Assembly (NCBI RefSeq): GCF_024372725.1
Contig: NZ_VOUA01000004.1
Span: forward strand, 150,143 to 214,142
Origin: Methanosarcina sp. KYL-1
Lineage (GTDB): Archaea > Halobacteriota > Methanosarcinia > Methanosarcinales > Methanosarcinaceae
Direction of reading: 5' to 3'
Length of the DNA stretch: 64,000 nucleotides
The position numbers and the translations under genes were made by a program. Every line of letters starts with the position of its first letter. Position 1 is the first letter of the stretch. The notes beneath the pieces were generated by a model. The model made no database searches and was not told the DNA's origin. It was given only the letters and a program-made list of their open reading frames with translations. This document shows positions 41,502 through 50,220 of the stretch, one piece after another.

Positions 41502-42173
41502 TCACACCAGTTTTATTTCTCCGGGGGCAGGGGAATATATATTGCCTGCTTCCAGAAGCTTTTCAAGGGTCTTATCGAATTTTTCCGGGCAAATCCCTTT
41601 CTCAAGGGTTTTTTCCCGTAGGTCTTCAAGCTTCATTTTTCCTCCGGCAGCCTCAAGGAGCCCCAAAACAATTATCCTGGGGGCTTTTTTAGGGGGCGTT
41701 GCTTCCGATGACCGGCTTGCTGGCACTTTTGACTTTTTTCCGGCGTTTTCACTACAGGTCTTTTCTTTTCCGGCGTTTTCGGTAAGGGACCTTTTGTTTC
41801 CGTGTTTAGAAGCTTCCGGCCCTGTAAAGAGACTTTCCTCTTCAATAGCCTCTGCAAAAGAGGATTTTCCTGCAATTGGTTCCGCAAAAGAGGATTTCCC
41901 GGCAATTGGCTCCGCAAAAGAGAATTTTCCTGCAGTCCCTTCTTTCCCTTTTCCCGAAAGCCTGGCCTGGAGGCTGGTCCTGAATGCCACTGCTTCGGCC
42001 AGTTCCTCGGAAAAATACAATACTCTCAGTTTCCTGGCCTGCAGGCGAGCCCCGCAGTGCTGGCAGCTAAGGGTTTTTTTCCCGGCTTCGGTTATCTGGG
42101 CATGTTCCCTGCATCTGGGACATACAATCACCATATACCGGAATTCTCCCGGTTTATCTCCAAACTCCAGCAA
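41502..42173 (-). CDS. Zinc-ribbon protein with winged-helix-like C-terminus
   Basis: A protein of about 223 residues. The N-terminal MVIVCPRCREHAQITEAG plus SCQHCGARLQARKL gives a CxxC...CxxC zinc ribbon. A middle low-complexity linker holds three tandem copies of a ten-residue unit, SFAEPIAGKS. The last 60 residues (KMKLEDLREKTLEKGICPEK and FDKTLEKLLEAGNIYSPAPG) look like the winged helix seen at the end of archaeal Mcm/GINS-type proteins. The upstream cis-prenyltransferase stop lies inside a perfect GGAGGTGA; the TTG at 42173 sits 2 nt after it and I use it as the start. The ATG at 42134, which begins MVIVCPRC, is the alternative. A nucleic-acid binding role is likely. Confidence 0.72.
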   Translation of the reverse strand: MLEFGDKPGEFRYMVIVCPRCREHAQITEAGKKTLSCQHCGARLQARKLRVLYFSEELAEAVAFRTSLQARLSGKGKEGTAGKFSFAEPIAGKSSFAEPIAGKSSFAEAIEEESLFTGPEASKHGNKRSLTENAGKEKTCSENAGKKSKVPASRSSEATPPKKAPRIIVLGLLEAAGGKMKLEDLREKTLEKGICPEKFDKTLEKLLEAGNIYSPAPGEIKLV

Positions 42174-42175
42174 GC

Positions 42176-42850
42176 TCACCTCCCATACCTTCTCTGCCTT
42201 TTCTGAAAATCCCTGATCACCCTGAGGAGGTCAAGTTTCCGGACTTCCTTCCAGTTTACGTCCGTGAAATACAGTTCCGAATACACCGACTGCCATACCA
42301 GGAAATCCGCAAGTTTCTGTCCTCCCGAACGGATAATGATGTCGGGTTCGTGCCTGATAAGGAGACGGGACTCAAGCAATTTTTCATCCACTTCTTCAGG
42401 CCTGACATTTCCTGCTTTCACATCTTCCAGGATGGAAAGCACAGCCCTTGTTATCTCCCCCCTGCCTCCGAAGCCCAGCGAGACGTATACGAAAAAGTCC
42501 CCACCTTTTCTCTGCTTTTCCACTTCCCCCCCAAGGCCGCAGATTTCGTATCCCACGGTTTCCGGAAGGCCGGCAAAGCTCTCTTCAAGCCTGGCCCCGA
42601 GCCCGGATGCGAGTTCTGCTTTTAGTTCGGGGTCGGCATTGAGGATATCCACATAAATGCTTACGAGTTTGACTTTGAACTTCTCTAAGTAGAGGAGAGC
42701 CGACAGGAGCTTTTCCATCCCCTCGGGGTCCAGGAGGTCGGTTTCCTTGAGAATGACCGCTATGTGCCCCGGGGTATTCGAAGAGGATTTTGCCATCTGC
42801 CATGTAAGGTATCGCTCGTAGAGCGGATATGCAAAAGAAAGCCGGTTCAT
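42176..42850 (-). CDS. Divergent cis-prenyltransferase (UppS-like), probably non-catalytic subunit
   Basis: A 224-residue protein matching the undecaprenyl diphosphate synthase family in its C-terminal part: PDIIIRSGGQKLADFLVWQS, then YSELYFTDVNWKEV and RVIRDFQKRQRRYG. The N-terminal catalytic motif, normally HxxxxMDGNxRWA with the essential Asp, is replaced by HIAVILKETDLLDPEG. The protein is therefore unlikely to work alone. Heteromeric cis-prenyltransferases with one degenerate subunit (NgBR with DHDDS) are known in eukaryotes, and such a pair has been reported in Methanosarcina for the glycosyl carrier lipid. The product would be the dolichol-like carrier for N-glycosylation. It lies 50 bp after the YchF-like gene and is coupled to the zinc-ribbon gene. 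Confidence 0.82.
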   Translation of the reverse strand: MNRLSFAYPLYERYLTWQMAKSSSNTPGHIAVILKETDLLDPEGMEKLLSALLYLEKFKVKLVSIYVDILNADPELKAELASGLGARLEESFAGLPETVGYEICGLGGEVEKQRKGGDFFVYVSLGFGGRGEITRAVLSILEDVKAGNVRPEEVDEKLLESRLLIRHEPDIIIRSGGQKLADFLVWQSVYSELYFTDVNWKEVRKLDLLRVIRDFQKRQRRYGR

Positions 42851-42900
42851 CTTGAAAATCCCTTTAATTGGATGAAAAGAGGCTCCTTCATTTCCTGTAT

Positions 42901-44085
42901 TTACTTTGCGGTGGATACGATCTTAATTACATCTCCGTCTTTCATCTCATGCTTTTCCCCTAGCCTGAGCCTGGTCCTGGCATCTACTGCATACAGGAAC
43001 CGGTTCCCTATTTCAGTGTGGATCTGGTAGGCCAGGTCGTGGCAGGTGGAACCCCGTTTCATGAGGTATGCATCCGGGAGCATATTCCCGTTTTTATCAC
43101 TCCATTTTCCCTCGTCCTCCACGGGATAGACCACGATCAGGTCCAGGAGTTCGAAGACTGTCCTGTTGATGCATTCCTGGACGCCGGTGCTGCCAAGCCG
43201 CTCAATTACCTTGTGGATGGCTTCAAGTCCCTTTTTCTGGGCGGCTGTGAGGTCTTCTTTCAGCAGATCGAAACTCCCGTCGCCGGGGGAGTACTTTATT
43301 GCCCCGTTCTTTGCTGCAGACTTCAGTACAAGTTCGGCGGCTGCGCTTGTGGGCACGACTATCCTGTCAAGTTCCTCCAGTTTTTCCAGGTTATTCCGGG
43401 GGGCGACATCGGCTTTGTTTGCGGCAATGAGCAGGGGTTTGCTGATTTCCCTCATGGAGTCGCAGAGCCGGATCATGTCCTCTTCGCTCCATTTTACGTG
43501 GTCCACCCGGGCAAGCCCGGTTTCCATAAGGGCGGCGTTTACGTGGGATTCCTTTATCCCTGCTCCTGCCAGCTGTTCGGCAATCACGATCTCCAGCTTG
43601 AGCCCTTCAGCCTGGATTTTCCTGGAAAGCTTGAACCAGTTCCGCTCCAGGATCCCGTAGAGCCACATGGTAATTTCCCTGTTCAGGAAGGCCACATCTT
43701 CGAGGGGGTCATGGTCCCCCACCTCTACGGGATTACCCTCCGCGTCCGTCCCTCCCGAGGCGTCGACCACGTGGATGATCGCCTGGGCCTGCCGCAGCTC
43801 GTCCAGGAAAGTGTTTCCGAGCCCTCTCCCTTTGTATGCGTCCGGGACCAGCCCCGCAACGTCAATGATGTCAATCGGGACGAGCCTGACCCCGTCCAGA
43901 CACTTCCCGCAGGTTTTTTCTTTTTCTTTGCAGGGACACTCCGTCCGCACGTAAGTTACGCCGTGATTGGCATTGATGGTTGTGAAAGGATAATTTGCAA
44001 TTTCAACATCTGCAAGGGTTGCAGCTTTGAAAAAAGTGGATTTCCCGGCATTGGGTTTTCCTGCAAGTCCTATTGTCATCGACAT
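42901..44085 (-). CDS. YchF/Obg-type GTPase with TGS domain
   Basis: A 394-residue P-loop GTPase/ATPase of the OBG-HflX group (COG0012, archaeal branch). G1 is GLAGKPNAGKSTFFKA, the G2 region YPFTTINANHG, G3 DVAGLVPDAYKGRGLGN, and a NKAD motif near residue 240 is G4. A long helical insertion follows G3. The C-terminal TGS domain (DAYLMKRGSTCHDLAYQIHT then MKDGDVIKIVSTAK) ends the protein. A cysteine-rich loop (CPCKEKEKTCGKC) after the switch I region is a hallmark of the archaeal form. Ribosome or translation-linked roles are known for relatives. It is the first gene of a probable operon with the cis-prenyltransferase and zinc-ribbon genes. Confidence 0.92.
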   Translation of the reverse strand: MSMTIGLAGKPNAGKSTFFKAATLADVEIANYPFTTINANHGVTYVRTECPCKEKEKTCGKCLDGVRLVPIDIIDVAGLVPDAYKGRGLGNTFLDELRQAQAIIHVVDASGGTDAEGNPVEVGDHDPLEDVAFLNREITMWLYGILERNWFKLSRKIQAEGLKLEIVIAEQLAGAGIKESHVNAALMETGLARVDHVKWSEEDMIRLCDSMREISKPLLIAANKADVAPRNNLEKLEELDRIVVPTSAAAELVLKSAAKNGAIKYSPGDGSFDLLKEDLTAAQKKGLEAIHKVIERLGSTGVQECINRTVFELLDLIVVYPVEDEGKWSDKNGNMLPDAYLMKRGSTCHDLAYQIHTEIGNRFLYAVDARTRLRLGEKHEMKDGDVIKIVSTAK

Positions 44086-44216
44086 AAATTATAAAAACGA
44101 ACTAGTTGCATTTAATCTTTATTGATATTGATGCCAGGGAAACAGGTTTTTCAGGCAAACCCCCGGAAATTCCCGGCCAGGCCGGAAAGGGGCTTCCAGG
44201 CTTTCGGGGAATAAAC

Positions 44217-44224
44217 TTTATATC
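44217..44224 (+). promoter_or_regulatory. TATA box of the tRNA gene
   Basis: TTTATATC lies about 43 nt before the first base of tRNA-Arg, which puts the expected start site about 15-20 nt before the mature 5' end. Confidence 0.6.
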
Positions 44225-44263
44225 ATTGAATGTGCTTATGGATGGTGTTCGCTTGTTCAGTGC

Positions 44264-44335
44264 GTCCCGGTAGGGTAGCGGATATCCTTGAGGCCTGCGG
44301 AGCCTTAGACCTGAGTTCAATTCTCAGTCGGGACG
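44264..44335 (+). tRNA. tRNA-Arg (GCG)
   Basis: A 72-nt cloverleaf that I folded by hand. The acceptor stem is GTCCCGG with TCGGGAC (six Watson-Crick pairs and one G-U), discriminator G. The D stem is GGGT with ATCC, with GGA at positions 18-20. The anticodon stem is GAGGC with GCCTT around loop CTGCGGA, so the anticodon is GCG (arginine, codons CGC/CGU). The T stem is CTGAG with CTCAG around TTCAATT. There is no intron and no encoded CCA. A TATA box lies upstream and a T-rich terminator follows. Confidence 0.93.
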
Positions 44336-44337
44336 TA

Positions 44338-44367
44338 ATTTTTTATTTTTGATTATTTTTTTGCTCT
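44338..44367 (+). terminator. Oligo-T terminator after tRNA-Arg
   Basis: AATTTTTTATTTTTGATTATTTTTTTGC follows the tRNA within 3 nt: three runs of five to seven T, the usual archaeal stop for stable RNA genes. Confidence 0.7.
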
Positions 44368-44789
44368 TTTCTTTCTATCTTTGAATTTGCTTTCTGCCCC
44401 TTAGCTTCCGGTTTTTCCTCAAGCTCACTTTTTTGTGGTTCCTTATTAATCAGTTGAAATTATTCATGAACCCCTTATACCTCTTTTCAATCCAAATTCT
44501 ATAAAATGCCCCGCACGCGTGCCCGGCGGCGCTTCCCCATAAGAAATAAAAAATAGATCAAATAATGTTTTTGAGGCTGTATTCGTACCTGTTATATGAC
44601 TGAAGAGTGGCTGAAATGGGGGTATGAATGGGGTGAGACGGGAACATAAATAGGAAGCGAAGCAGACAGTTGAAACAGATCGTTAAATGTATATGAATAA
44701 ATAGGCAAAAGATAATGTAAGATTATTATTGAACCTTAAAAAAGTCGAACCTTATAAAAACTCATACAATGAAGCATGAAGGATAGTGG
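44368..44789. other. Gene-free spacer with a GCGGCGC motif
   Basis: An AT-rich spacer. GCACGCGTGCCCGGCGGCGC (44513-44532) stands out; its reverse complement resembles the left arm and loop of the hairpin at 31011-31048. AATAAATAGGCAAAAG and TTATAAAAACTC (about 44751-44762) upstream of 44790 are promoter candidates for the lipoprotein gene. No gene is seen. Confidence 0.5.
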
Positions 44790-45212
44790 ATGTTTATGAA
44801 AGGGAAGTTTTTGGTTTTGTTCCTGGTACTTGCGTTCTTATTTGCCTCCGGCTGTGCGGAGGATGGTTCGGGACCTGCGCCGGGGGAAGATGGTGCGGTG
44901 GTCACGGAAGCTGTATCTGAAGAGACCGAAGAAAGCACTTCTGTAGGGCAGGGCGAAGAACACGTTATGCGCCTTGAGTATTATGAAGTGGTTAGACCTT
45001 CGGAGCTTGATATCCCGAGAGGGGATACTATTTCCTGGTGGAGCTACAAAAGGCAGGGTGATCTTTATGTGCTATTCAGTGAAGAAGGGCTCTTTGAGGA
45101 TACGGAACTGTCGTACAGTGTTCCTTTCAGTTATACGTTCAAAGAGGCCGGAGTCTATCATTTCGGTGTGAGAGACGTGCCTGCTATGAACATGACCGTC
45201 AGGGTGAGCTGA
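44790..45212 (+). CDS. Small lipoprotein with a cupredoxin-like domain
   Basis: A 140-residue exported protein. The signal peptide (MFMKGKFLVLFLVLAFLFAS) ends in a lipobox-like FASGC, so Cys22 may carry a lipid anchor. An acidic linker of about 35 residues follows. The rest (about 58-140) has the beta pattern of cupredoxins: RPSELDIPRGDTISWWSYKR, a central acidic loop, and SYTFKEAGVYHFGVRDVPAM with NMTVRVS at the end. The Cys that binds blue copper is absent, so a type-1 copper site is not expected. TTATAAAAAC at about 44751-44760 could be its TATA box. It stands alone; role unknown, likely at the outer face of the membrane. Confidence 0.75.
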   Translation: MFMKGKFLVLFLVLAFLFASGCAEDGSGPAPGEDGAVVTEAVSEETEESTSVGQGEEHVMRLEYYEVVRPSELDIPRGDTISWWSYKRQGDLYVLFSEEGLFEDTELSYSVPFSYTFKEAGVYHFGVRDVPAMNMTVRVS

Positions 45213-45435
45213 ACAGGTCTTTTTCTGGGTTTGGGGCCTGACGCAAACGTTCCACAGGTTTCCTTGCCCACCTTCCATTCAAAAAAGCTGCCTGTAATTC
45301 TTTCGAAAATCACAGGCATATTCTCAGTTGCAGGTTATTTCCAGGGTATTCAGGAGGGGTATATCTTTTTTAACCCTCCTTCATTATTCCCGTTTTTGGC
45401 CTAAGTTTTTTCTATTTATAAGCCAGCAGCTTAAA

Positions 45436-45512
45436 GGGTTTGGCTTACTGGGTTTGGCTTACTGGGTTTGGGTTAAAGGGTTTGGCTTAATGGGTTTGGG
45501 TTAAAGGGTTTA
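45436..45512. repeat. 14-15-bp tandem repeat touching a stop codon
   Basis: About six imperfect copies of GGGTTTGGCTTACT / GGGTTTGGGTTAAA. The last copy includes the TAA stop (45510-45512, minus strand) of the papain-fold/PKD gene. Confidence 0.85.
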
Positions 45513-48500
45513 AGTGACGGTTATATATGCGTACTTTGTCTCCACATCCGTCCCTTCAGCGCTGCTCACTGTAAGTTTCACTGTGTAGCTTCCGGCATTC
45601 TTGTAAATATGGTAGGGCATTTTCCGGGTTGAGGTGTACCCGTCCCCGAAGTCCCATTTCCAGGCTGTCGGATCTCCCGTGCTTTTGTCGGAAAACAAGA
45701 CCGTCAGGGGTGCATTCCCATATCTCCGGTTTGCGGAGAAATCAGCTTTTAGAAGTCCGGCTGTTTCTTCCACAGTTATGTACCCGTATTTAGTCTCCGT
45801 ATCGGTTCCTGCCGGGTTGCTTGCCGTAAGTTTTACTGTGTAGCTTCCTGCTTTTTCATATGTGTGGGTGGGGTTCTGCCGGGTTGATGTGTATCCGTCC
45901 CCGAACTCCCATTTCCATGCTGTGGGGGCACCCGTACTTTTATCTGTAAAACTTACTCCTAGAGGGGCCTGTCCTGACGTCTTATCCGCGGAAAATTCAG
46001 CCTCAGGAAGCCCTGCGGCGTTTTCCACATTTATGTATGAGTCTTTTGTTTCCGTGTCAGTGCCTGCCGAATTGCCCACAATGAGTTTTACTGTGTAGCT
46101 CCCTGCCTCTAAGTAAGTATGTTCGGGGTTTTGCCGGGTTGATGTGTATCCGTCTCCGAACTCCCATGTCCAGGACGATGGGTTCCCGGAAGATTCATCT
46201 GTAAACCTGACGGTAAGAGGGTTTTTTCCCTCTGTGACATCCGCAGAAAAGGCCGAATCCGGAGATTCCTGGCCGCTTCCCACGGTTATATATGCGTATT
46301 TTGTTTCCGTGTCCGTTTCGGCCGAGTTGCTCACCGTAAGCTTTACCGTGTAGCTCCCGTCATTCTTGTAAATATGGTACGGTTTTTTCCGGGTTGAGGT
46401 GTATCCGTCCCCGAATTCCCATCTCCAGGAGGTCGGATCCCCTGTGCTCTCATCGGTAAATATGACTGTCAGGGGTGCATTTCCGGCTCTCTGGTTTGCG
46501 GAAAAATCAGCTTTTAGAAGTCCGGCTGCTTCTCCCACACTTATATACCCGTATTTAGTCTCAGTGTCTGTTCCTGCCAGGTTGCTTGCCGTAAGTTTTA
46601 CTGTGTAGCTTCCCGCGTTTTCATATGTGTGGGTGGGGTTCTGCTGTGTTGATGTGTATCCGTCCCCGAACTCCCATTTCCATGCTGTGGGGCTCCCTGT
46701 GCTTATGTCGGCAAACCTTACTGCCAGAGGTGCCTGCCCTGATGTCCTGTCTGCAAAGAACCCGGCAGCAGGCGGACTAACTGTTTCTTCTGCAGTTATG
46801 TACCCGTATTTAGTTTCAGTGTCTGTTCCTGCCGGGTTGCTTGCCGTAAGTTTCACTGTGTAGCTTCCCGCGTTTTCATATGTGTGGGTGGGGTTCTGCT
46901 GTGTTGATGTGTATCCGTCCCCGAATTCCCATTTCCATGCTGTGGGGCTTCCGGTGGATTCGTCTGCAAAAAGGACTGTCAGCGGGGTCTGCCCCACCCT
47001 TTTGTCCGCAAAGAACCCGGCTACAGGAGGCTTTTCTACAGGCGAGGGTTCCGAACTCCTGCCTGTAAAAGCTTTGATGCAGACGTTCGAATTTGCATAA
47101 TTTTTCGTGGCATCGGTCCAGAACTTCCCGTCGGAACTGATATAACTCTCTCCGGAGTTTGCCGTGGCTTTACTGCTCCAGCCGGAGACCGGGGCCTCCA
47201 GGGCAATCGGGTAGTAGTAACCCGGGGTGTTGAACTTAACCACCACTGAAAATTTCTGGCCTTCTCTCAGCTGGACTCCGGTTTCCAGGGGTATGGTGTG
47301 GTAACCTGCAGCCGGGATTGTCCCGCTTACCGTAAAGGCAGGGCCTGCAGGGTTAAGGGGGCCGTTTTCAGGGTCCGTATAAATATAAATCTCGTACCCG
47401 GTGTTCGATCCTGTTGTATAGAAGCTCACGGCGTTGAGGCTTTCTTCGGCTTTTGCGCTGAAGACATTTGCTCCCCAGGCAACGCTTTTCCCATAGCCTG
47501 TGGTCCTCACCCAGCCGAGGGGGTCGTACTGGTAAACTTCTTCGTAGTTGTCTGCGGCTTCCGCGGTAAAGATGGCGTTGCTCCGGCCGATCTTCGAATC
47601 ATAATAGGAAATATAGAAATATCCGCTCTCGCCCCAATAGGTTCCCCAGCTGTTTTTTACTATGAAAGCCCCGTCTCCGGGGGGTACCTGGGAGAATTTA
47701 TTCCTGTCATAGGAGTCGTCCCAGCCCACGATGGCCACCGCATGGTTGGCGCCCAGGGTGCCTCTATAGTAGTAGCTGTGTTCCAGGGAGTTGTAATCGC
47801 TGCTGCTGTAGTACATGGTAGTGTACAGCGTCCCGTAGTTCTGGACTGCCCATTTTATGTCGTCGTTGTCCAGGTACCCGGTCCTGTCTGGAAGAAAAAG
47901 GACTTCCTGGACGTGTTTCCGGGCCGGCAAACCGGCAGGCGAGTATCCTGAAGTTGGGGCGTAAGGGTCGTCTTTTTCGTCCACAGGCCCGGTCCAGCGG
48001 GCAAGGTATGCCGTTGATTTAAAGTGGTTTCCTCCGTCATCATGTTCGCGGTCGAAACCGTCGGGATATGCTGAGGAAAGTAAGTTTTTCATGTTATTTT
48101 CGGAAAAGTCCCTTTCTTCTCCCGGTTTGAGGTATGATTCAAGAGAGGCGTATGTTGCAAAGGCCCAGCAGACCCCTGCAGATCCCTGGTTTTTTACGGA
48201 GCTTACCCGGTTCAGGGCCCTGAGGTCATACAGGGCAGGTGCTCCGACATCTTCACCCGCGTATAAGGCAATTTCTTCCACTCCTTCCTGGAAGTCCTGT
48301 GTGCTGGACAGGTGGGAAAGGTCCACAGGGGCAGGGACAAGTCCTAGAGTGGGTTCTGCAGCCGGGATTTCAGTGGAAAAAGCGGAGAGAACCGAATACT
48401 TTTCGGTTGATGCTTTTTCAACCCGGACCTGCATTCCTTTTGCCGCATTTTCCCGGTATCGGATAAATTCGGGGTTTTCCGGTGCAAGGAAGGTTTCTCC

Positions 48501-48668
48501 ATTCAGCATTTCAATTTCAGGTAATACTGTTTCAGGTGAAACTGTTGTTTCCCAGTTTCCTGAACTTGTGTTTTGTAAAAAAAAGTTTGAATCTGCCGAA
48601 GCCAGCGAAGGGCTAAAAATAAAGCAGATTATCAATAATATACTGAGGGTTTTTAATGCTTTTTTCAT
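45510..48668 (-). CDS. Secreted papain-family (C1A) peptidase with six PKD domains
   Basis: A 1052-residue exported protein. Signal peptide 1-25. Residues about 145-370 are a C1A cysteine peptidase with the complete active site: Gln161 and Cys167 in KNQGSAGVCWAFA, His309 in GANHAVAIVGWD and Asn339 in VKNSWGTYWGESGY. Residues about 395-535 form the lectin-like beta domain usual in archaeal and bacterial surface C1A proteins. Six PKD repeats of about 84 residues fill 547-1052, each with WEFGDGYTSTR or the like and HTYENAGSYTVKL. The repeats are highly alike, so recent duplication or conversion is likely. No C-terminal anchor or sorting signal is seen, so it is either released or held by other surface components. 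It may process surface proteins or digest peptides. Confidence 0.92.
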   Translation of the reverse strand: MKKALKTLSILLIICFIFSPSLASADSNFFLQNTSSGNWETTVSPETVLPEIEMLNGETFLAPENPEFIRYRENAAKGMQVRVEKASTEKYSVLSAFSTEIPAAEPTLGLVPAPVDLSHLSSTQDFQEGVEEIALYAGEDVGAPALYDLRALNRVSSVKNQGSAGVCWAFATYASLESYLKPGEERDFSENNMKNLLSSAYPDGFDREHDDGGNHFKSTAYLARWTGPVDEKDDPYAPTSGYSPAGLPARKHVQEVLFLPDRTGYLDNDDIKWAVQNYGTLYTTMYYSSSDYNSLEHSYYYRGTLGANHAVAIVGWDDSYDRNKFSQVPPGDGAFIVKNSWGTYWGESGYFYISYYDSKIGRSNAIFTAEAADNYEEVYQYDPLGWVRTTGYGKSVAWGANVFSAKAEESLNAVSFYTTGSNTGYEIYIYTDPENGPLNPAGPAFTVSGTIPAAGYHTIPLETGVQLREGQKFSVVVKFNTPGYYYPIALEAPVSGWSSKATANSGESYISSDGKFWTDATKNYANSNVCIKAFTGRSSEPSPVEKPPVAGFFADKRVGQTPLTVLFADESTGSPTAWKWEFGDGYTSTQQNPTHTYENAGSYTVKLTASNPAGTDTETKYGYITAEETVSPPAAGFFADRTSGQAPLAVRFADISTGSPTAWKWEFGDGYTSTQQNPTHTYENAGSYTVKLTASNLAGTDTETKYGYISVGEAAGLLKADFSANQRAGNAPLTVIFTDESTGDPTSWRWEFGDGYTSTRKKPYHIYKNDGSYTVKLTVSNSAETDTETKYAYITVGSGQESPDSAFSADVTEGKNPLTVRFTDESSGNPSSWTWEFGDGYTSTRQNPEHTYLEAGSYTVKLIVGNSAGTDTETKDSYINVENAAGLPEAEFSADKTSGQAPLGVSFTDKSTGAPTAWKWEFGDGYTSTRQNPTHTYEKAGSYTVKLTASNPAGTDTETKYGYITVEETAGLLKADFSANRRYGNAPLTVLFSDKSTGDPTAWKWDFGDGYTSTRKMPYHIYKNAGSYTVKLTVSSAEGTDVETKYAYITVT

Positions 48669-49694
48669 AGTTTTCCCTTTACAGTTTTTTAGGGTAAGCT
48701 TCTTCTATACATCCTAAAGTGGTTAACAATCTTAAACAGTTAAAACAATTCTCAACATATCTAAAAAATGTTTCTTATTGTATATAAATTATTAATATAT
48801 GTAATTAAAATTCTTACTATGTTACTGATCATTTATTTTATATTGTCCTGCTAAAAAGCCAGCAGGTGCCCTCTAAAATCCAACTCTTCTGTTTCTTTTC
48901 CCTCGTTGCCATTACATTAAACTGAAGTGAAATCAAGTGTCAGGTGCCTTGAAAAAAAGAACTTGTGACTTTGCATGAGGTTTTGCATTGGACTGTAAAG
49001 CCGGGTAATTCCCCCGGGCAGGGGCTGATCTCCTGAATATAGTGGCTTTTGATTGTGTTAGGGAATAAGATAAAGGTCTAGAATCCGGCTCAAGATCGGG
49101 ATTTTCTGATTTAACAATTTACTATATTTATTGTGTTCACAGCGAAACTTTAACAATTAATTTTTATTTATTTTAAGATAAATTTTAAAAATGTATTTCA
49201 GAGCTTTAGTTAGATATCCTATCTTTTTTGGACAATTTTTTTTAAAGATTTTTGGGTTATTTGGGGGCAGATCTCCTGCACAATTTGCAGGGCAGAGGTT
49301 CCATAAGAATCTCTTCGGAGGGATACTGGCAGATCGATTCAAAATTAAATCCTTATTTTTCTGATCCCCCTATCTTCAGTTTCCAGGATGCTTTTTTATT
49401 CATGCAAATACACTTTTAAGGCACCCTGAATCCCCTTCTTATATGCCGTTTAGTCATCTCACTGACCTTTTAAGTCATTCCAATACCCTTTTTAGTCAAC
49501 CAAATATTTTGTGTTATCAATGCATTATTTCAGTCATCAGGATAACTTTTTTAGTTATTCTAATGCCCTTTTCAGTCAATTGGATCTTTTTTGTCCATCT
49601 GTATTATTTCAGTCATCCTGATGCCCTTTTTATTCATTCAAATATACTTCCTCAGTCATCGTAATGTTCTTTTTATCCATTCAAATATGTTTTT

Positions 49695-49728
49695 GGAAAA
49701 GGCCGTCTGCTTCGCAGACGGTGAGAGC
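49695..49728. repeat. Dispersed hairpin element, copy 2
   Basis: CCGTCTGC (49703-49710), loop TTC, GCAGACGG (49714-49721), preceded by GGAAAAGG and followed by TGAGAG. It matches the element at 30403-30436 read on the other strand; the second stem pair inside the GC clamp is T-A here and G-C there. Confidence 0.75.
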
Positions 49729-49925
49729 GCAGGGATCTGAAAAATAGGTCTAAAGAGGTTTTTAGGGGTAACTGAACTATGTGGTTACATTTGCTTTGTC
49801 CGGATTAAACCCCAAAAAAGCTGCCATCTGAATACCGTAGAGAGAGCCTGGATTTGGAGGAATGATCTGGCTGGCCTGAGAATTACTTCTCTTGACTGCG
49901 GAAACAAAAAATAAATAAAAGCCGG

Positions 49926-50008
49926 GCTAAATTCCAGGCTTAAATTCCGGGCTTAAATTCCGGACCTAAATTCCAGGCTTAAATTCCGGGCTTAAATTCC
50001 GGGCTTGA
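49926..50008. repeat. 13-bp tandem repeat
   Basis: Six to seven copies of TTAAATTCCGGGC with small changes (CCAGGC, CCGGACC). Confidence 0.85.
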
Positions 50009-50220
50009 TCCCCGGGGACAAAAACGATGTAATATGACTAATGGACTACAAGAAATTGCAGTACTGTCAAAAGGCAAGCCTATAAAAGAGTAAAACGTAC
50101 GGAGGGAAAAATTGTTCATGGAATTGAGGGTTTAAACAGACGGCTCTTTTAAGATGTATGGACGGGAATTCTCCTGTTCCGAACTCCCTGTTCTCCGGAA
50201 GAATATTCCGGTTTCTTTAC

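Larger units (their letters stand above)
48669..50220. other. Long gene-free tract with decayed repeats
   Basis: A 1.55 kb spacer without a supported gene. It is very AT-rich near 48720-48840, then ordinary spacer DNA. It holds a degenerate array at 49376-49690 made of AGTCAT-C-AATGCCCTTTTT-type units about 30-40 bp apart, a hairpin element (49695-49728) and a 13-bp tandem repeat (49926-50008). Frames through the degenerate array give biased hydrophobic peptides and are not called. Confidence 0.6.

Noticed and set aside
49443..49664. A 73-codon hydrophobic frame
   Set aside because: It lies wholly inside a degenerate tandem array and its Leu/Ile/Phe/Ser/His bias follows from the repeat.
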